From Rhodamnia argentea (Eukaryota; Streptophyta; Magnoliopsida; Myrtales; Myrtaceae): DNA of 64,000 nucleotides. The DNA is taken from assembly GCF_020921035.1 (NCBI RefSeq), contig NC_063154.1:26141448-26205447 (forward strand). The letters run 5' to 3'. A program made the translations under genes and the position numbers. Below the pieces are notes generated by a model that worked only from the letters and a program-made list of their open reading frames with translations, was not told the DNA's origin and searched no databases. Within the stretch, counting starts at the first letter, position 1; the number at the start of each line of letters is the position of its first letter. Below are positions 37,370 through 49,400 of the stretch, in pieces.

Positions 37370-39900
37370 CGCCCCGCTTGTCAATATTCTTAGCGGAGGC
37401 CCTAATACATGCCAATCGTCATGGTAGAGATAAGAAGTTGTCCCAACTCCAAGAAGGTGCTTGATAACAATACGAGGCCAGCATTTGGAAGCTTTAACAA
37501 TTTTCCAAATAGAACAGGAACTAATTATCATGGGAAGAGTCTTTTGCAATGACACTTACGCCAAGCAATCCGAAGGAATGTCGTTTATCGATGCCCATGG
37601 GACACTTGTTAATCGTACCTAATAAAGGAAGATTTACATTTCAATGCACCTATCGTACGTGATATGAAAGAAAAAAATGTTTCCAAAGTGAAACATTTTC
37701 TTTACTTGATAAGTAAAGTGGTTTAAGATTCTGCCATGTCCTCCCTTAACAAGGCTAAAGAGTGCTTCTACGCCAAGAAGGTGCTCAATATGAGGCCAGC
37801 ATTTGGAAGCTTTAACGATTTCCTCTCCGAATAAAATATGTACTAATTATCAAGGGAAGAGTCCAAAAGGGTTTATCTTGTAATGACACTTACACCAAGC
37901 GATCTGAACGAATCTTGTTTATCGATGCCCATGGGACACTTGTTAGTCGTACCTAATAAAGGAAGATTTACATTTCAATGCACCTGTCATGCGTGACATG
38001 AAAGAAAAAAGTGATTCCAAAGTGAAATGTTTTCTTTACTTGACAAGTAAGGTGGCTTAAGATTATGCTATGTCCTACCATAACAAGGCTAAAGAGTGCT
38101 TCGACGCCGAGAAGGTGCACAATATGAGGCCAACATCTGGAAGGTTTAACGATTTCCTCTCCGAATAGAAGAGGCACTAATTATCATGGGAAGAGTCCAA
38201 AAGGGTTTATCTTGCAACAACAATCACGCAAAGCAATTCGAATGAATCTTGTTTATCTATGCTCGGGGGACACTTATTAATCATACCTAATAAAGGAAGA
38301 TTTATATTTCAATACATGTATCGTGCGTAACATGAAAGGAAAAAAGTGTGTCAAAAGTGAAACATTTTCTTTACTTGACAAGCAAGGTGGTTTAAGATTC
38401 TACTGTGTCCTCCCATAATAAGGCTAAAGAGTGTTTCAACGCCAAGAAGATGCTCAACATTGTTGGAGTTGACGAATACTTCGGGGACCCTCGTTTCTCA
38501 CACCGGGTACACTCACGTGAGCTTAGGGAAACCGAAGTGTTACCCAACGACATATGACCCCTACGTGTGGGATGCGGGGGTTTGGGGGCAGCGCCTCCCG
38601 ACGGGGGTTCCGTTGCCCGGTCGGCGGACGGCCGCCCCGCTCGCCGGTGAGCGGGTGGGGGTTCGGGGGCAGCGCCCCCGAAACCTCTACGGATTTGGGC
38701 TTTTATTTAAGCTGGCCTGTATGGTGGAATTAAGAGGTTTTAGGTTTTTTAGCCCGTTTTTTGGGCATATATATTCTGTTCGGTTTTGTCATTGTATTGA
38801 GTTGAATTGGCTGTAAATCGAAAAATATAGTGAAATCTCTTTGCGGGACGTAGCCCTAATCTTGGGGTGAACCTGGGTAATCTCGTGCGTCTTTCCAATT
38901 TTTCTCGATTCTCTGTGTGATCGTCTGATTCGGTTTCGATAAATCCCTTCAAACATGAGGGCATTATCTGGAAGCTTTAACGATTTCCTCTCTGAATATA
39001 AGAGGAACTAATTATCACGGGAAGAGTCCAAAAGAGGTTATCTTTCAATAGCATTTACGCTAAGCAATATGAACGAATCTCTTTCATCAATGCTCATGGA
39101 CACTTATTAATCGCACCTAATGAAGAAAGATTCGCATTTCAATGCACCTATCGGGTGTAACTTGAAAGGAAAAGGTGCTTCCAAAGTGAAGCGCTTTCTT
39201 TACATGACAAGCAAGGTGGTTTGAGATTCTTCTATGTTCTACCATAACAAGGCTAAAGAGTGCCTCGACGCCAAGAAGGTGCTCCATATGAGGCCTGCAT
39301 CTGGAAAATTTAACGATTTCCTGTTTGAGTAGAAGATGAACTAATTATCATGGGAAGAGTCCAAAAGGGTATCTTGCAATAACACTTATGCCAAGCAATT
39401 TGAACGAATCTTGTATACCGATGCCCATGGGTCACTTGCTAATCGTACCAAATAAATGAAGATTGCATATCAATGCACCTATCTTGGGTAACATCAAAGA
39501 AAAATGATCTTCCAATTTGGAACTTTTTCTTTACTTAGCAAGGTGGTTTTAACATTATGCTGTTTCCTATCATAACAAGGCTAAAGAGTACTTCGATGCC
39601 AAGAAAGTGTTCAGTATAAGGCCATCATCTAGAAGCTTTAACAATTTTCTCTCCGAGTAGAAGAGGAATTAATTATCATGGGAAGAATCCAAAAGGGGTT
39701 TATCTCGCCCTAATACTTGAGCCAAGAAATCTGTTAATCGATGCCCATAGGGCACCTATTAAACGTATGCAAGAAAAGTATATTTGCATTTCAATTCACG
39801 ATACCTATTAAACGTACGCAAGAAAGGTATATTTGCATTTCAATGCACCCATCGTGCATATCACAATAAAAAGAGTCCTTCCAAAATGAAAATTTTTCTT
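37370..39900. repeat. Tandem array of about 334-bp units
   Basis: The landmark AAGGCTAAAGAGTG (AAGAGTA in the last unit) occurs at 37751, 38085, 38420, 39249 and 39577. Spacings are 334, 335, 829 and 328; the 829 becomes 333 once the inserted LTR and its duplicated target are removed. Other landmarks are GGAAGCTTTAACGATTTCCT, ATTATCATGGGAAGAGTCC, GATGCCCATGGGACACTTG and CATTTCAATGCACC. About seven partial or full units are present, with a short internal duplication of about 55 bp near 39775-39850. Noncoding. Confidence 0.85.
38461..38951 (+). mobile_element. Solo LTR inserted in the tandem array
   Basis: A 491-bp sequence begins TGTTGG and ends CTTCA, flanked by the 5-bp direct repeat AACAT (38456-38460 and 38952-38956). 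It interrupts a unit of the array exactly. It has a GC-rich front half. Near the end is a segment (GGGACGTAGCCCTAATCTTG then GGTGAACCTGGGTAATC) like the end of Ty1-copia LTRs. No internal domain remains, so it is a solo LTR. Confidence 0.85.
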
Positions 39901-39909
39901 GGCATCGAA

Positions 39910-40290
39910 GCACTCTCTAGCCTGTTTTTTTTTTTTTATAATTCGGGATCCGCCGGTCGTAATCGGGTCAACTCACCACCACCCGAAGGGTGGCGAAGAC
40001 CCTTTCCGACGGCGATTATACTTGAAGGGAGGCTAGCCCCACAGCCCACCAGCAAGAACCTCCCACTTAAGTCCGAGAAACGCGTTTGGAGGGTTTTGAA
40101 CCTTCGACCGACTTACGCTTTAAGGCCAAAAAAGTTATTTCCTTGTTGTTTCGTGAATGAAATATACAAAGTTATTTTGCAGCTAAATAAAAGGAGAACC
40201 CCTGTCGAATTCTTGATAGATAGATATGGAAATTTGCAAAAGTAAGGTAAGTAAATTGTGTAGTATCATAAAAGGGCAAAGAGAAGAAGG
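39910..40290. other. Spacer before the tRNA
   Basis: An open frame at 39784-40245 runs from the array through a moderately GC-rich patch (39945-40130). It has no recognisable protein domain and is probably chance or repeat-derived. Confidence 0.3.
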
Positions 40291-40293
40291 CAG

Positions 40294-40300
40294 AAAAAAA
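40294..40300 (-). terminator. Pol III terminator of tRNA-Arg
   Basis: Seven consecutive T residues on the transcribed sense just after the tRNA 3' end. Confidence 0.85.
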
Positions 40301-40301
40301 G

Positions 40302-40375
40302 CGACCACAGTGGGAGTCGAACCCACGACCTTCTGATCCGAAGTCAGACGCGCTAATCCACTGCGCTATGCGGTC
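40302..40375 (-). tRNA. tRNA-Arg, anticodon UCG
   Basis: On the minus strand the 74 bases fold as a tRNA. The acceptor stem pairs GACCGCA with TGTGGTC, with one G-T pair and discriminator G. The D arm is GCGC with GCGC. The anticodon stem is TCTGA with TCAGA around loop CTTCGGA (anticodon TCG). The T arm is GTGGG with CCCAC around TTCGACT. It reads CGA codons. There is no intron. A run of seven T immediately downstream (40300-40294 on the minus strand) is the RNA polymerase III terminator. Confidence 0.97.
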
Positions 40376-40380
40376 ACCAC

Positions 40381-41250
40381 GTGCTTATTCTTCCATTTAT
40401 TATTTATTTAATACAAGTTAGATTCTCTGAGAAATAAAAATTTATTACAATATTAATCTCAAACTTTTTGTTGAAAATCCGATTAAACGCTTATGTCTTT
40501 TGGTATAACAAAAGGGAAAATTTTGTAATAATTTAGAATTGAAAAATCTATATGAATATCTTACTTTCAAGAATTGATTCTAAATCCTTTTCACCTCACA
40601 ATCCTCTTTCTTTTCTCAGGTGATGTGTTTCTTTTCTCTCCATATGAATACTTACAGGCACTTTTGACCTAATCCTTTCTAAACGTCTCCCATCACATGA
40701 AATATATATCTAGAGTCAATTATGCATATAATATTCAAGCGATAAAGTACGTATGTACATATATATGTGTGTATGTTTCTTGATTTTACTATTAACACAC
40801 ACACGCACGCACGAGTTATCGCGTATAGCGTCATCTACAGTTGTGTTAATAACTAGCAAACAAGTGTCTACTTAGACCAACTTTAGAGGTCACGCCTATT
40901 ATATAACAGATGAATATTTCCTGATACATGTAAAATGCGGGTAGTTTCCACGCATCAAGAAACTTACGTAACCGAGTCAAGGTTCCCAAAGTCCACAAAA
41001 AATGCAGTTGAGGTAAGAGTTACCAAGCTTTTAATGAAAGATAATATCATTTTGACAAAAAGATTACAACAAGCCAACAAGATTATAGGATCCTCAACAA
41101 ATGTTTCCAGGATTTCCTCAAATGTGAGAGTTGAAATGGCGGTCTCTTCAATTGTAGCTTCTTTTCCGATTTTTCTCGACATTGATCGGGTTGGCAAAGA
41201 GAATATATTCTAAACAACGAGATGCTGAACATTTCATGACATTCTCAATT
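40381..41250. other. Spacer with an unidentified 92-codon frame
   Basis: An open frame at 40935-41213 (+) overlaps another on the opposite strand. Neither shows a known domain. A CA-rich stretch lies at 40790-40815. Confidence 0.25.
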
Positions 41251-41960
41251 GTGTCAAAGATTTTGACAATATATACCATCCACAAGAATCAATCCCAATA
41301 AAAGACTTTTGAATACTTTCAGCTCTCTTAGATGATTATTGATGTTGTTAGTGTCTCTGGTAAGTTTTCACACATATTAAGCACACTCACTATGCGCACA
41401 AGACCAGACTCCACAATGTAATATTTACATGCAGAAAACCACTCTTGTGGGAAATAGCTTTCTCTTTTCGCGGTACCCACAATCCTATTGGCAAGAGTTG
41501 AATCCCGACTTTCCTAATAGGTGCCCAGGTTGCTATTAAATTGTGGGTCCGATTTCCAATCAATCAAGATCAACTTCGAGTCATGTTCAATATATCATAA
41601 TGTCATGACCCAGTGCACTTGCAGGGACAACTGATCTCAAGCATATTTGGCTTGAGGTTTGCCGACCAAATCTACGGGAACCTTCATAGATATTTTGATG
41701 CAGATTCATTGATCCTGTTTATTCTCAGGGGTATAGTTCCTCTCTGAGGGTAGGTATTTCTTGTTGGGAATGAGTTTGACTAAAGTAGGGGCAAATCTTT
41801 TTCATTGACGGCCCTGTTAGTGATTCGCTTTTTCGTTAGTCCCTGGTCAACTATTCTCTCAATCGGTTACAACATGGTTCGATCGGTTACAACATGGTTC
41901 GATCTTGAGTTATGTCGTTTGTCAAGATTGCACCATGGGGGGGGGGGAATATACTAGTTT
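41250..41960. repeat. NLR-upstream duplicated block, copy 1
   Basis: This block matches 44400-45150, for example ACTTGCAG.GACAACTGATC, GGCTTGAGGTTT, CCAAATCTA.GGGAACCT and GAGTTTGACTAA. It is noncoding and appears to have been copied with the NLR upstream region. Confidence 0.55.
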
Positions 41961-42530
41961 CTTCTTGCTATGCATAATGACTATTTGACAAAAATCGATA
42001 CACGAGCAGATTAATTTTTCTATATGTCATTTGTATGAAGATGCAACAAAAGTCTCACATCGGATAATTGATGTCGTGCGAATAGTTTATACATTCTAAT
42101 TGGTTTATCATTAATTGGCTTAAGTTTTTGAGGTCCAAATGAATATGTTCATATGCTTCGACTTGGACTCTCTCTTGACGATCCCTTTATTCTTCTAATG
42201 TGTATTGGTGTTTGGTACCTACTATTTAATTCACACTTGAGTGAGGAGGAGATTGTTGAGATACGCAGGTGAGTTATGTTAGTAAAGTTCCACAATAGAG
42301 AATTGGTGTGATAGCCAATATATCCTAATTTATCCATACCTATAAATGTTGAGCAGCTCGGATTTGGATTCTCCTTGACAATCTTCTCAAGTAAAGGTAT
42401 CGTGCTTCAAATAATTTTTGAGGACAATAGCTTTTTCGAATGGCATGCTTGACAATTAGAAGGTCTGAAGGCAATAGTGAAGGCAATGAAACGCAATAGA
42501 CAATCAAGGAAAGTCTCCTTGTAGAAGGAA

Positions 42531-43172
42531 GGAAAATGACAAAAATCATCACTAAATTTTAGTCTAATGAGCAATGTCGTTTCTGAACTTTAAATTTGTT
42601 TAATGTGTTCTCTCAGCTATTGATAAGCTTTCATTGTATTCGCCGAACTTTTAATTTGTTCAATGTGAAACTTGCACTATTGATAAATGTTCTATGTAGT
42701 CACTTAGTTAGTACAAACGAAAAATCAGACATTATGATGATGTGCAATATCATATGTTGATTGGGATTGTTAGAAACGCTGAGTCAACATATCCATCTTT
42801 TTATCCATATACTTTAGAAAAGGAAAAAACAAATTAGGGACTTCATATATCCCACGTTGAATTTTTTTCTCTTGATTTGAGATAAATATCTTACATGGAC
42901 AATCCACGTGTATTTTATTTTTGTCCACCAGTCAAAACTTAACGGATTGGAATCACATGTGCAAATTCTATTAACATGAATCTATGAAAATATGACATTA
43001 ATCAATTTGATATAATCAAGCAAATAGATTGAATATTTGTTAAGAGTTCAAGGTCCGAGGACTATACTGAATATTTATTAATGTTTCAGGGACCACATTG
43101 AATAAATTAAAAGTTCATAAGCGATATTGCACATTGAACCGAAGTTTATGAATCATTTCTGTCATTTTTCCA
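42531..43172. mobile_element. Miniature TIR element
   Basis: The left end (GGAAAATGACAAAAATCATC, later GAACTTTTAATTTGTTCAAT) is inverted at the right (ATTGAATAAATTAAAAGTTC, then GTCATTTTTCC). The arms are about 120 bp and imperfect. No coding capacity. Confidence 0.6.
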
Positions 43173-43589
43173 ATAGGAAAAGCGAAAGTAGGAACATGCA
43201 ACTTTGGTTTCTTCACACCGTGCAAGGTGCTTCTCCTCAGAGAACCACCACTTGCGTGCACAGCTTAGCTACCCTTCATTTTCTATTCGCGTGTAAATGT
43301 TTCAAACATGTTTACCCTGATACTTGAAGAAGGATATCATCTCATCATGAGGAAATTACAAAACACTATGTTTTGTTGCATTAAATTTTTGCTTACCAAA
43401 TGCCAGAGTTATTTCTTAATCGATGGGAGACAGGGACAATCCGGTTGAGTAGGATCTGGTATGTGTTAATCAAATGTTGACCCATTTAAATTTCAAAATG
43501 ACTTGACTTATGATCCGGATTCATATTGTGCCCCGAATCCGATTTTTCTCGTTTGACAGGCTCAAGTCCCATAAATTGCGGTGGAAGAC

Positions 43590-43975
43590 TAAACAAAAAA
43601 CAGCACAAGGGAAGAGATGATTCTTTCATATTTCTTTTAATGCAAGATGATTCTTTCATATTTTTCTTTTCTTACTTTGAGGATTTTTTTTTTTCACTTT
43701 ATTTAACGGTTCCAAAGTGAAGAAATGATGAGATGGTTGAGGACTCTTTCTCATCTTAGTTCGGACACCTAGCTTCTATATAGAGCCTATTTGGTTCAGC
43801 ATTTGGAAAGGGCTTTGGAGCTCTAAAGTCCTTTGGCCAAATACAAATGGTGTTTAGCTTATTTTTTTGACTCCAAAGGTATTTAAATTTTCCCAAAGAC
43901 ATTTCTCCGAAGCTAAACCGAATAGGCATATAGAGGATTCTTTTCCTCCAGCATAGGGATCCTTCTTCAAATTGT
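43590..43975. repeat. NLR promoter-proximal duplicated block, copy 1
   Basis: Matches 45830-46080 (GATTCTTTCAT.TTTTTCTTTTC, TTCCAAAGTGAAGAAATGATG, GAGGATTCTTTTCCTCCAGC). It is interrupted by the miniature element at 43786-43927, which copy 2 lacks. Confidence 0.6.
43786..43927. mobile_element. 142-bp miniature TIR element
   Basis: Ends are GCCTATTTGGTTCAGC and GCTAAACCGAATAGGC, inverted with two mismatches. The flanking direct repeat ATATAGA occurs at 43779-43785 and 43928-43934. The interior is purely noncoding. The target duplication of 7 to 8 bp would suit hAT. Confidence 0.8.
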
Positions 43976-44137
43976 ATAAGTTATCCCTTTCTTCTTCTTC
44001 AAATTCATCGTCACCTCCCAACGCTGAATCCAAACCCTGTGTCTCCAACAACGCGAACATGTTAATGATCCCCAGACCAAAATTATTCCTGCTAGTGAAT
44101 TTCTTCAAATCGAATTTCTTAAAAGCCATAGTGACAA
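43960..44137 (-). pseudogene. Ty1-copia Gag N-terminal fragment
   Basis: The minus-strand frame reads MAFKKFDLKKFTSRNNFGLG, then IINMFALLETQGLDSALGGD, then an acidic stretch. This is the conserved start of copia Gag polyproteins (KF.G.N.FGLW..KM..LL..QGL.SAL). The tryptophan expected after FGL is missing and no pol domains follow. It is a decayed fragment joined to the NLR-upstream block. Confidence 0.65.
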
Positions 44138-44399
44138 TTGCAAACAGACAAAATGCCCAGAACAATCGCTTAACAAGTACCCTAGGTTTTGATAAAGTTT
44201 GTTAGGACTATGCGGAAACATGGACAAACGAAATGAATTGAGGAAGAAATAAACTGCTGAAATTAAAAAAAAATTGAACACAACTTATGAGACTCGATGG
44301 ATTAACCCACTCCATGGGGAGAATTAACGAGATGGTTCCATGACAATCGGCAAAAATGGAATTGAAATCGCTCTATCACACTCACCCATAAATGTTTCC

Positions 44400-45150
44400 C
44401 TATCCTAGAGTATCGCAAGAATCAATTACAAGAAATAAGCTTTCTCACACTCTTAGCTCTCTTGGACGATGATTCTCAATACTCTCTATGTCCCTCACAA
44501 GTTTTTATACATGCTAAGCACACTCCTCATGCACAAAGGCCAAACCCAACAACAAAATATTAATATGCCAAAAATTATGAGCCCTTATTTGACTACAACA
44601 TCGATTTCATCTTCAATAATGAAAAGAACTCTTGTGAGAAATTAATTTCCCTTCTTGCATCACCGACGCGCCGATTGACAAGAGTCCCATTTTCACTTCC
44701 TAATATGACACCAGATTGCTTTGCAATTGGATCATGGGTCGGATTTTACTTCAACTGGGATTAACTTCGACTCATAATCAACACATCATAACGTCATGGC
44801 CTAGTGTACTTGCAGAGACAACTGATCCCAAGGATACTTGGCTTGAGGTTTTACTGACCAAATCTATGGGAACCTCGGTAAAATATTTCGATGCATGTTC
44901 ATGAATGATCTCTATTCTTCAGGGCAGATCCTCTCTAAGGCAGGTATTTTTTTTTTAGGCAATGAGTTTGACTAAGATATAAGTAGGTGCAAATCTTTTT
45001 CATTAGTGGGCTCGTTAGTAATTCCGATTTTTTTGGTCGCTGGCCAACTATTTTCTCATCCGGTGACAACAACATTAGTCGATCTTGACTTATGTCGACT
45101 GCTGTCATGGTTGCACCTCATGTAGAAATCTACTGGTCTCTTCTTGCAGG
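44400..45150. repeat. NLR-upstream duplicated block, copy 2
   Basis: Diverged copy of 41250-41960, in the same orientation and about 3.2 kb away. Noncoding. Confidence 0.55.
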
Positions 45151-46429
45151 CTAGGCTAGGCGTTAGTTTCCTTACTGTTTCTTGGGTGTGCTTACATTTA
45201 TTGAAGCCAATAGCTTTTCTAGTGGCTCCATGGCGCCTATCAATAGTTTCTGTTTCAAAAGTTGAACCTTGCTGCTTGTCATGGTTACGGCCCGTCGTCT
45301 CGTAGAAGGAAAGTGAAAGTAGGAAAAAGGCTCACGGGTTTCTTCGCTTCTTGCGAGGTGCTATCGTTGGTCCCTTCTCGGAGAACCTCTACTTGTGTGC
45401 TCGGCTTACCTGATCTATGTTATGTGTTAATTCTCGTAGATATTTCAAGTACATTTACCCTAATTTTAGAAGAAGAATATCATGTCTTGGTTCGCGAAAG
45501 ATAATGGAATTGCAACATGAGCAGCTCTTGTGACATACTCTCATAGTCATCATCAATGAAAAGAACGATGAATTTCTTTTATATGTACACAATTGAGAAA
45601 CTTTTTGCTTGTGTGGTCTAATTTAGATCGGAGGTATCATGGATGTTAAATAGTGGCGAGAAATTTACGAATACCTATTGCATATATGTCAATTTATTCC
45701 TGAACTTTTTAATTTTGCTAATAAGATTCAATCTCAGCCATTTGGTGGGTCAAAGTCATGGAAATCACGATGGAAGTTTAAACAAAGAGCAGTACAAGTG
45801 AAGAGGGAGACCGAGAAGAAAAGAATGATGGCAGAGATTTCTTTAGTGCATCATGATTCTTTCATCTTTTTCTTTTCCTGTTTCGAGGATTCTTTTTCGC
45901 TTTATTCAGAGGTTTCAAAGTGAAGAAACGATGAGATGGCTGATGATTCTTTCATTTTTTTTTCCTTAAACCCTTCATGTTGAGGATTGTTTCTCATCTT
46001 TCAATTCAGATACTTGTCTTGTATGATAGAGTTGAGGATTCTTTTCCTCCAGCATAGGAGATTCTTGTTAAAATTATTCTACTCTTGGCCGAGGAAAAAA
46101 TGAGATGGTCCTCATGCCTTGTCTTGGGCGACACCTTCGTATATATTTTGGAAGTGGAACCCCATCTCATCTGCACATCTGTCGCATTTCCCCTATCTCG
46201 CATTTTCACTCTGGGTCCTTCACCGTCTTCTTCAAGCCACCACTCTCTCTCTCTCTCTCTCTCTCAGCTGCTCATTGTATCCATCTTATTGAACCTTTCC
46301 TCTTCTTCAGCCATTTTGTTTTCGGGTTCCATCACTACAGCCTTCCTCTTCTTCAGTTCATTTCGTTAACTTTCATTTCTCTACAAAGAGGAAGGAAAGA
46401 AAATCAGAAAGAAGTCCAAAAGGGGGAAA
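45151..46429 (+). promoter_or_regulatory. Upstream region of the NLR gene
   Basis: Contains the second copy of the 43590-43975 block (about 45830-46080), a (CT)n tract at 46244-46266, and pyrimidine-rich leader sequence just before the ATG at 46430. No TATA box is firmly assigned. Confidence 0.4.
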
Positions 46430-49400
46430 ATGGCGGATATTGTTCTGTCTGTAGCTTCCAAAGTGGCAGAGTACCTGGTGGCTCCGGTCGGTCGTCAATG
46501 TGGCTACGTGATATTCACCAATAGCTATGTTGGCGAACTTAAGGAAGAAGTTGACCAGCTGGAAAACGCGAGGAGAAAGGGTGCAACATTCCGTCGATGA
46601 AGCTCGAAACAACATGAAGCCGATCGAAGCTGACGTCGAGGAATGGGTGAAAAATGCGGAGACTGTCGCCAACAAGGTGCGCGACATGCTGGATTACGAT
46701 GGAAGAGCCAAGAAAACTTGCTTCTGGGGGTGGCTTCCCAACCCAAAGGAACGTCATCGTCTCGGCAAAGAGGCGAGCAGGATGATCCAGGCCATCCAGG
46801 CACTCATTGCGGCGGGGTCAATTCGAGAGGGTCTACTTCGAGAATCCTCCACCGGGGCTTGTTGGCGGCGCTCCTAACGTGAATTTGTCGGCTGGTGATG
46901 GGGACGACACTGTCACCGATTCTCGAGCTTCCATCTTTCAGGGCATAATGAAAGCTCTGGATGATGAGAAGCTAAAAGTGATTGGGGTCTACGGGCCTGG
47001 CGGCGTGGGGAAGACTACGTTGTTGGAGGAAGTCGAGAAGAAACTCAGGAAAGAGGGGAGACCGTTCCACATGATTGCCAAAGCAAAAGTATCGCAGACT
47101 TCGGACTTGAAGAAAATCCAAGATGATATCGCTTACGCCTTCAGCCTTAATTTGAAGGATGAGCCGAGCGAAGAGGGAAGAAGAGACCTTCTGTTTCGAA
47201 AAATACAGAGCGATCCGACGAAGAATGTTCTCATAATATTGGACGATCTGTGGGATAAACTTGATTTGAAGGCAGTCGGAATTCCTTTGGGAGACGAGAG
47301 CAGGGGATGCAAGTTGCTTCTATCATCGAGATTTAAAGATGTGCTGGAGCAAAAGATGCGTGCCGATCGAACATTTCGCCTTGAAGGTTTAAACGACGGA
47401 GAAGCTTTCAGGCTATTTGAAAAGACAGTCGGCAACAAGCTCCAAGATGAGGAGGAATTGAAACCAATAGCAGATGAAGTGGTGAAGAAGCTCGCAGGTT
47501 TGCCTCTTTTGATTATCTCTGTCGCAAGCACTTTGAAATATAGCAATGTGTCCGCGTGGAGAAATGCGCTGATTAAAATAGATGAGTCAAATATAGGAAC
47601 CATAGTGAAGTTGAGTTACGACCATTTGAAGAGCGAGGACGCCAAGTCCTTATTCTTGCTCTGCGGTCTTATTGGCGGGACCATTCGAGTCGAAATTCTG
47701 TTGGTACTAGGCATGGGTTTGGGCTTGTTTGAGGGGTTCAAAAAGACGATGCTAGGTGCAAGGGATAGATTGAGTACTACACTCGATGAACTCCGTTCCG
47801 CTTGTTTGTTATTGAACGGTGGCGATGACGAGGAAAATGTGACCATACATGATCTTTACAGCGAGGTGGTCATCTCAACTCCATTTCGAGGTCAGAATTC
47901 CTTAATCATGAACAACAATTCATGGTTAGAGGAAAAGCTTGAGAAATGTTGGGCAATATGCCTAACGGATGTCGGCAGTGATAGGCTTGTTGAACTAATG
48001 CGGCATGGGTTTCCCGACTTGAAGATACTCATGTTGTCTCAACCAAAAGACGGGCGGGGGAGGCCTGCACACCGACACGTGGGAGATTGTTGTAGACTAG
48101 ATTTCACAATCATGAAGGAGCTCCGAGTCCTATATCTTCGCTCCATGCATATCCCCACTTTGCCTTCCACGATCAAAATCCTCGAGAACCTTCGGTCGTT
48201 ATATTTACATCGTTGCAATGTGGAGGATGTGGCAATTCTTGGCAAGCTCAAAGCATTGCAGATTCTTAGCTTTGCAGGGTCCGAAATTTCTAAGCTCCCT
48301 AAAGAAATTGGGGAACTTACGAGTCTGAGATCGTTGAATCTGAGCGAGTGCTACATGCTTAGGATAATCGAACCCGGTGCCCTGAAAGGCTTAATCAACT
48401 TGGAAGAGTTATATATGAAGGGAAGCTTTGATCGATGGATGGGCAAGGATGAAATATCGTTGGAACCGTGTAATGCTAGGCTTGCCGAGCTGAAAAACTT
48501 GACAAAGCTAACCGCTCTGGAAATATCAATCCGTGATCCCACCACACTCTTGGAGGCTGGTGACCTACCATTTGGGAACCTGATCAGATTTTGGTTCAAG
48601 ATAGGACATTTTGCTCACTGGACGGAATATAAAGGTTTGAGAACCATGAGGCTCAATTTAGAAGGGTGCGGTAGTATTCTTTCAAAAGAATGGGTTCAGA
48701 GAACTCTACATAAGACTCAATACTTGTATTTGGAGGGGTTGAGAGAGTCCATGGAGAATGCTCAAGCGCTGTGCAGTGCTCACGAGTTGTGCACCCAAGG
48801 ATTTCCACAACTGAAGCGTCTCGTAATTCGGAACAGCCCCTCAATCGAGTATATTGCCAGTTCATCCGGTGGCATCCCTCTCATTGCTTTTCCGAGTTTA
48901 GAGTCTTTGTTCCTCTTTGATCTTATTAATCTGGAGAAGATATGCCATGGCCCTGTCGCCCCAGAGTGCTTGAGCAAATTGAAAGCCGTGACAATCTCAA
49001 GTTGCAACCGATTGAAATACTTGTGGCGTCTTCCACATACGCAAAGATTTGTACAGCTGGAAAAGATTGAACTATGGGGATGCGAATCCATGCGAGCCAT
49101 TGTCGTAGACGATGCAAGAGCAGATATAGTCGGTGATGACATAGTTGAGTTGCCTAATTTACGTCGTCTGAAATTGAGTTACTTACGAAGAATGACGAGC
49201 TTTTGCATCGGAGCTGGAATCGCATTAGAGGGTGCTCCAATTCAGGTAACTACTTCATTTTCTCCCGGGCTCAATCTATCTTGTTATTAGGGGATTTAGG
49301 GTAAGGTGATATTGGTGTCCACCGAACATATAGCATGCAGCATTGACCAATTGATTATTTGTAGATTTTGATGTTTGAATAACAAAAAAAAAGATTCTCT

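Noticed and set aside
38460..38816. 118-codon frame near the array
   Set aside because: It lies entirely in the solo LTR and has no gag or pol features.
37370..39900. CRISPR-like array
   Set aside because: The repeats are contiguous 334-bp units with no spacers, in plant nuclear DNA.
40935..41213. 92-codon frame as a gene
   Set aside because: An equally long frame lies on the opposite strand, there are no domains, and the setting is repeat-rich.
47133..49142. Minus-strand frames of 60-156 codons
   Set aside because: They are antisense shadows of the NLR coding exon.
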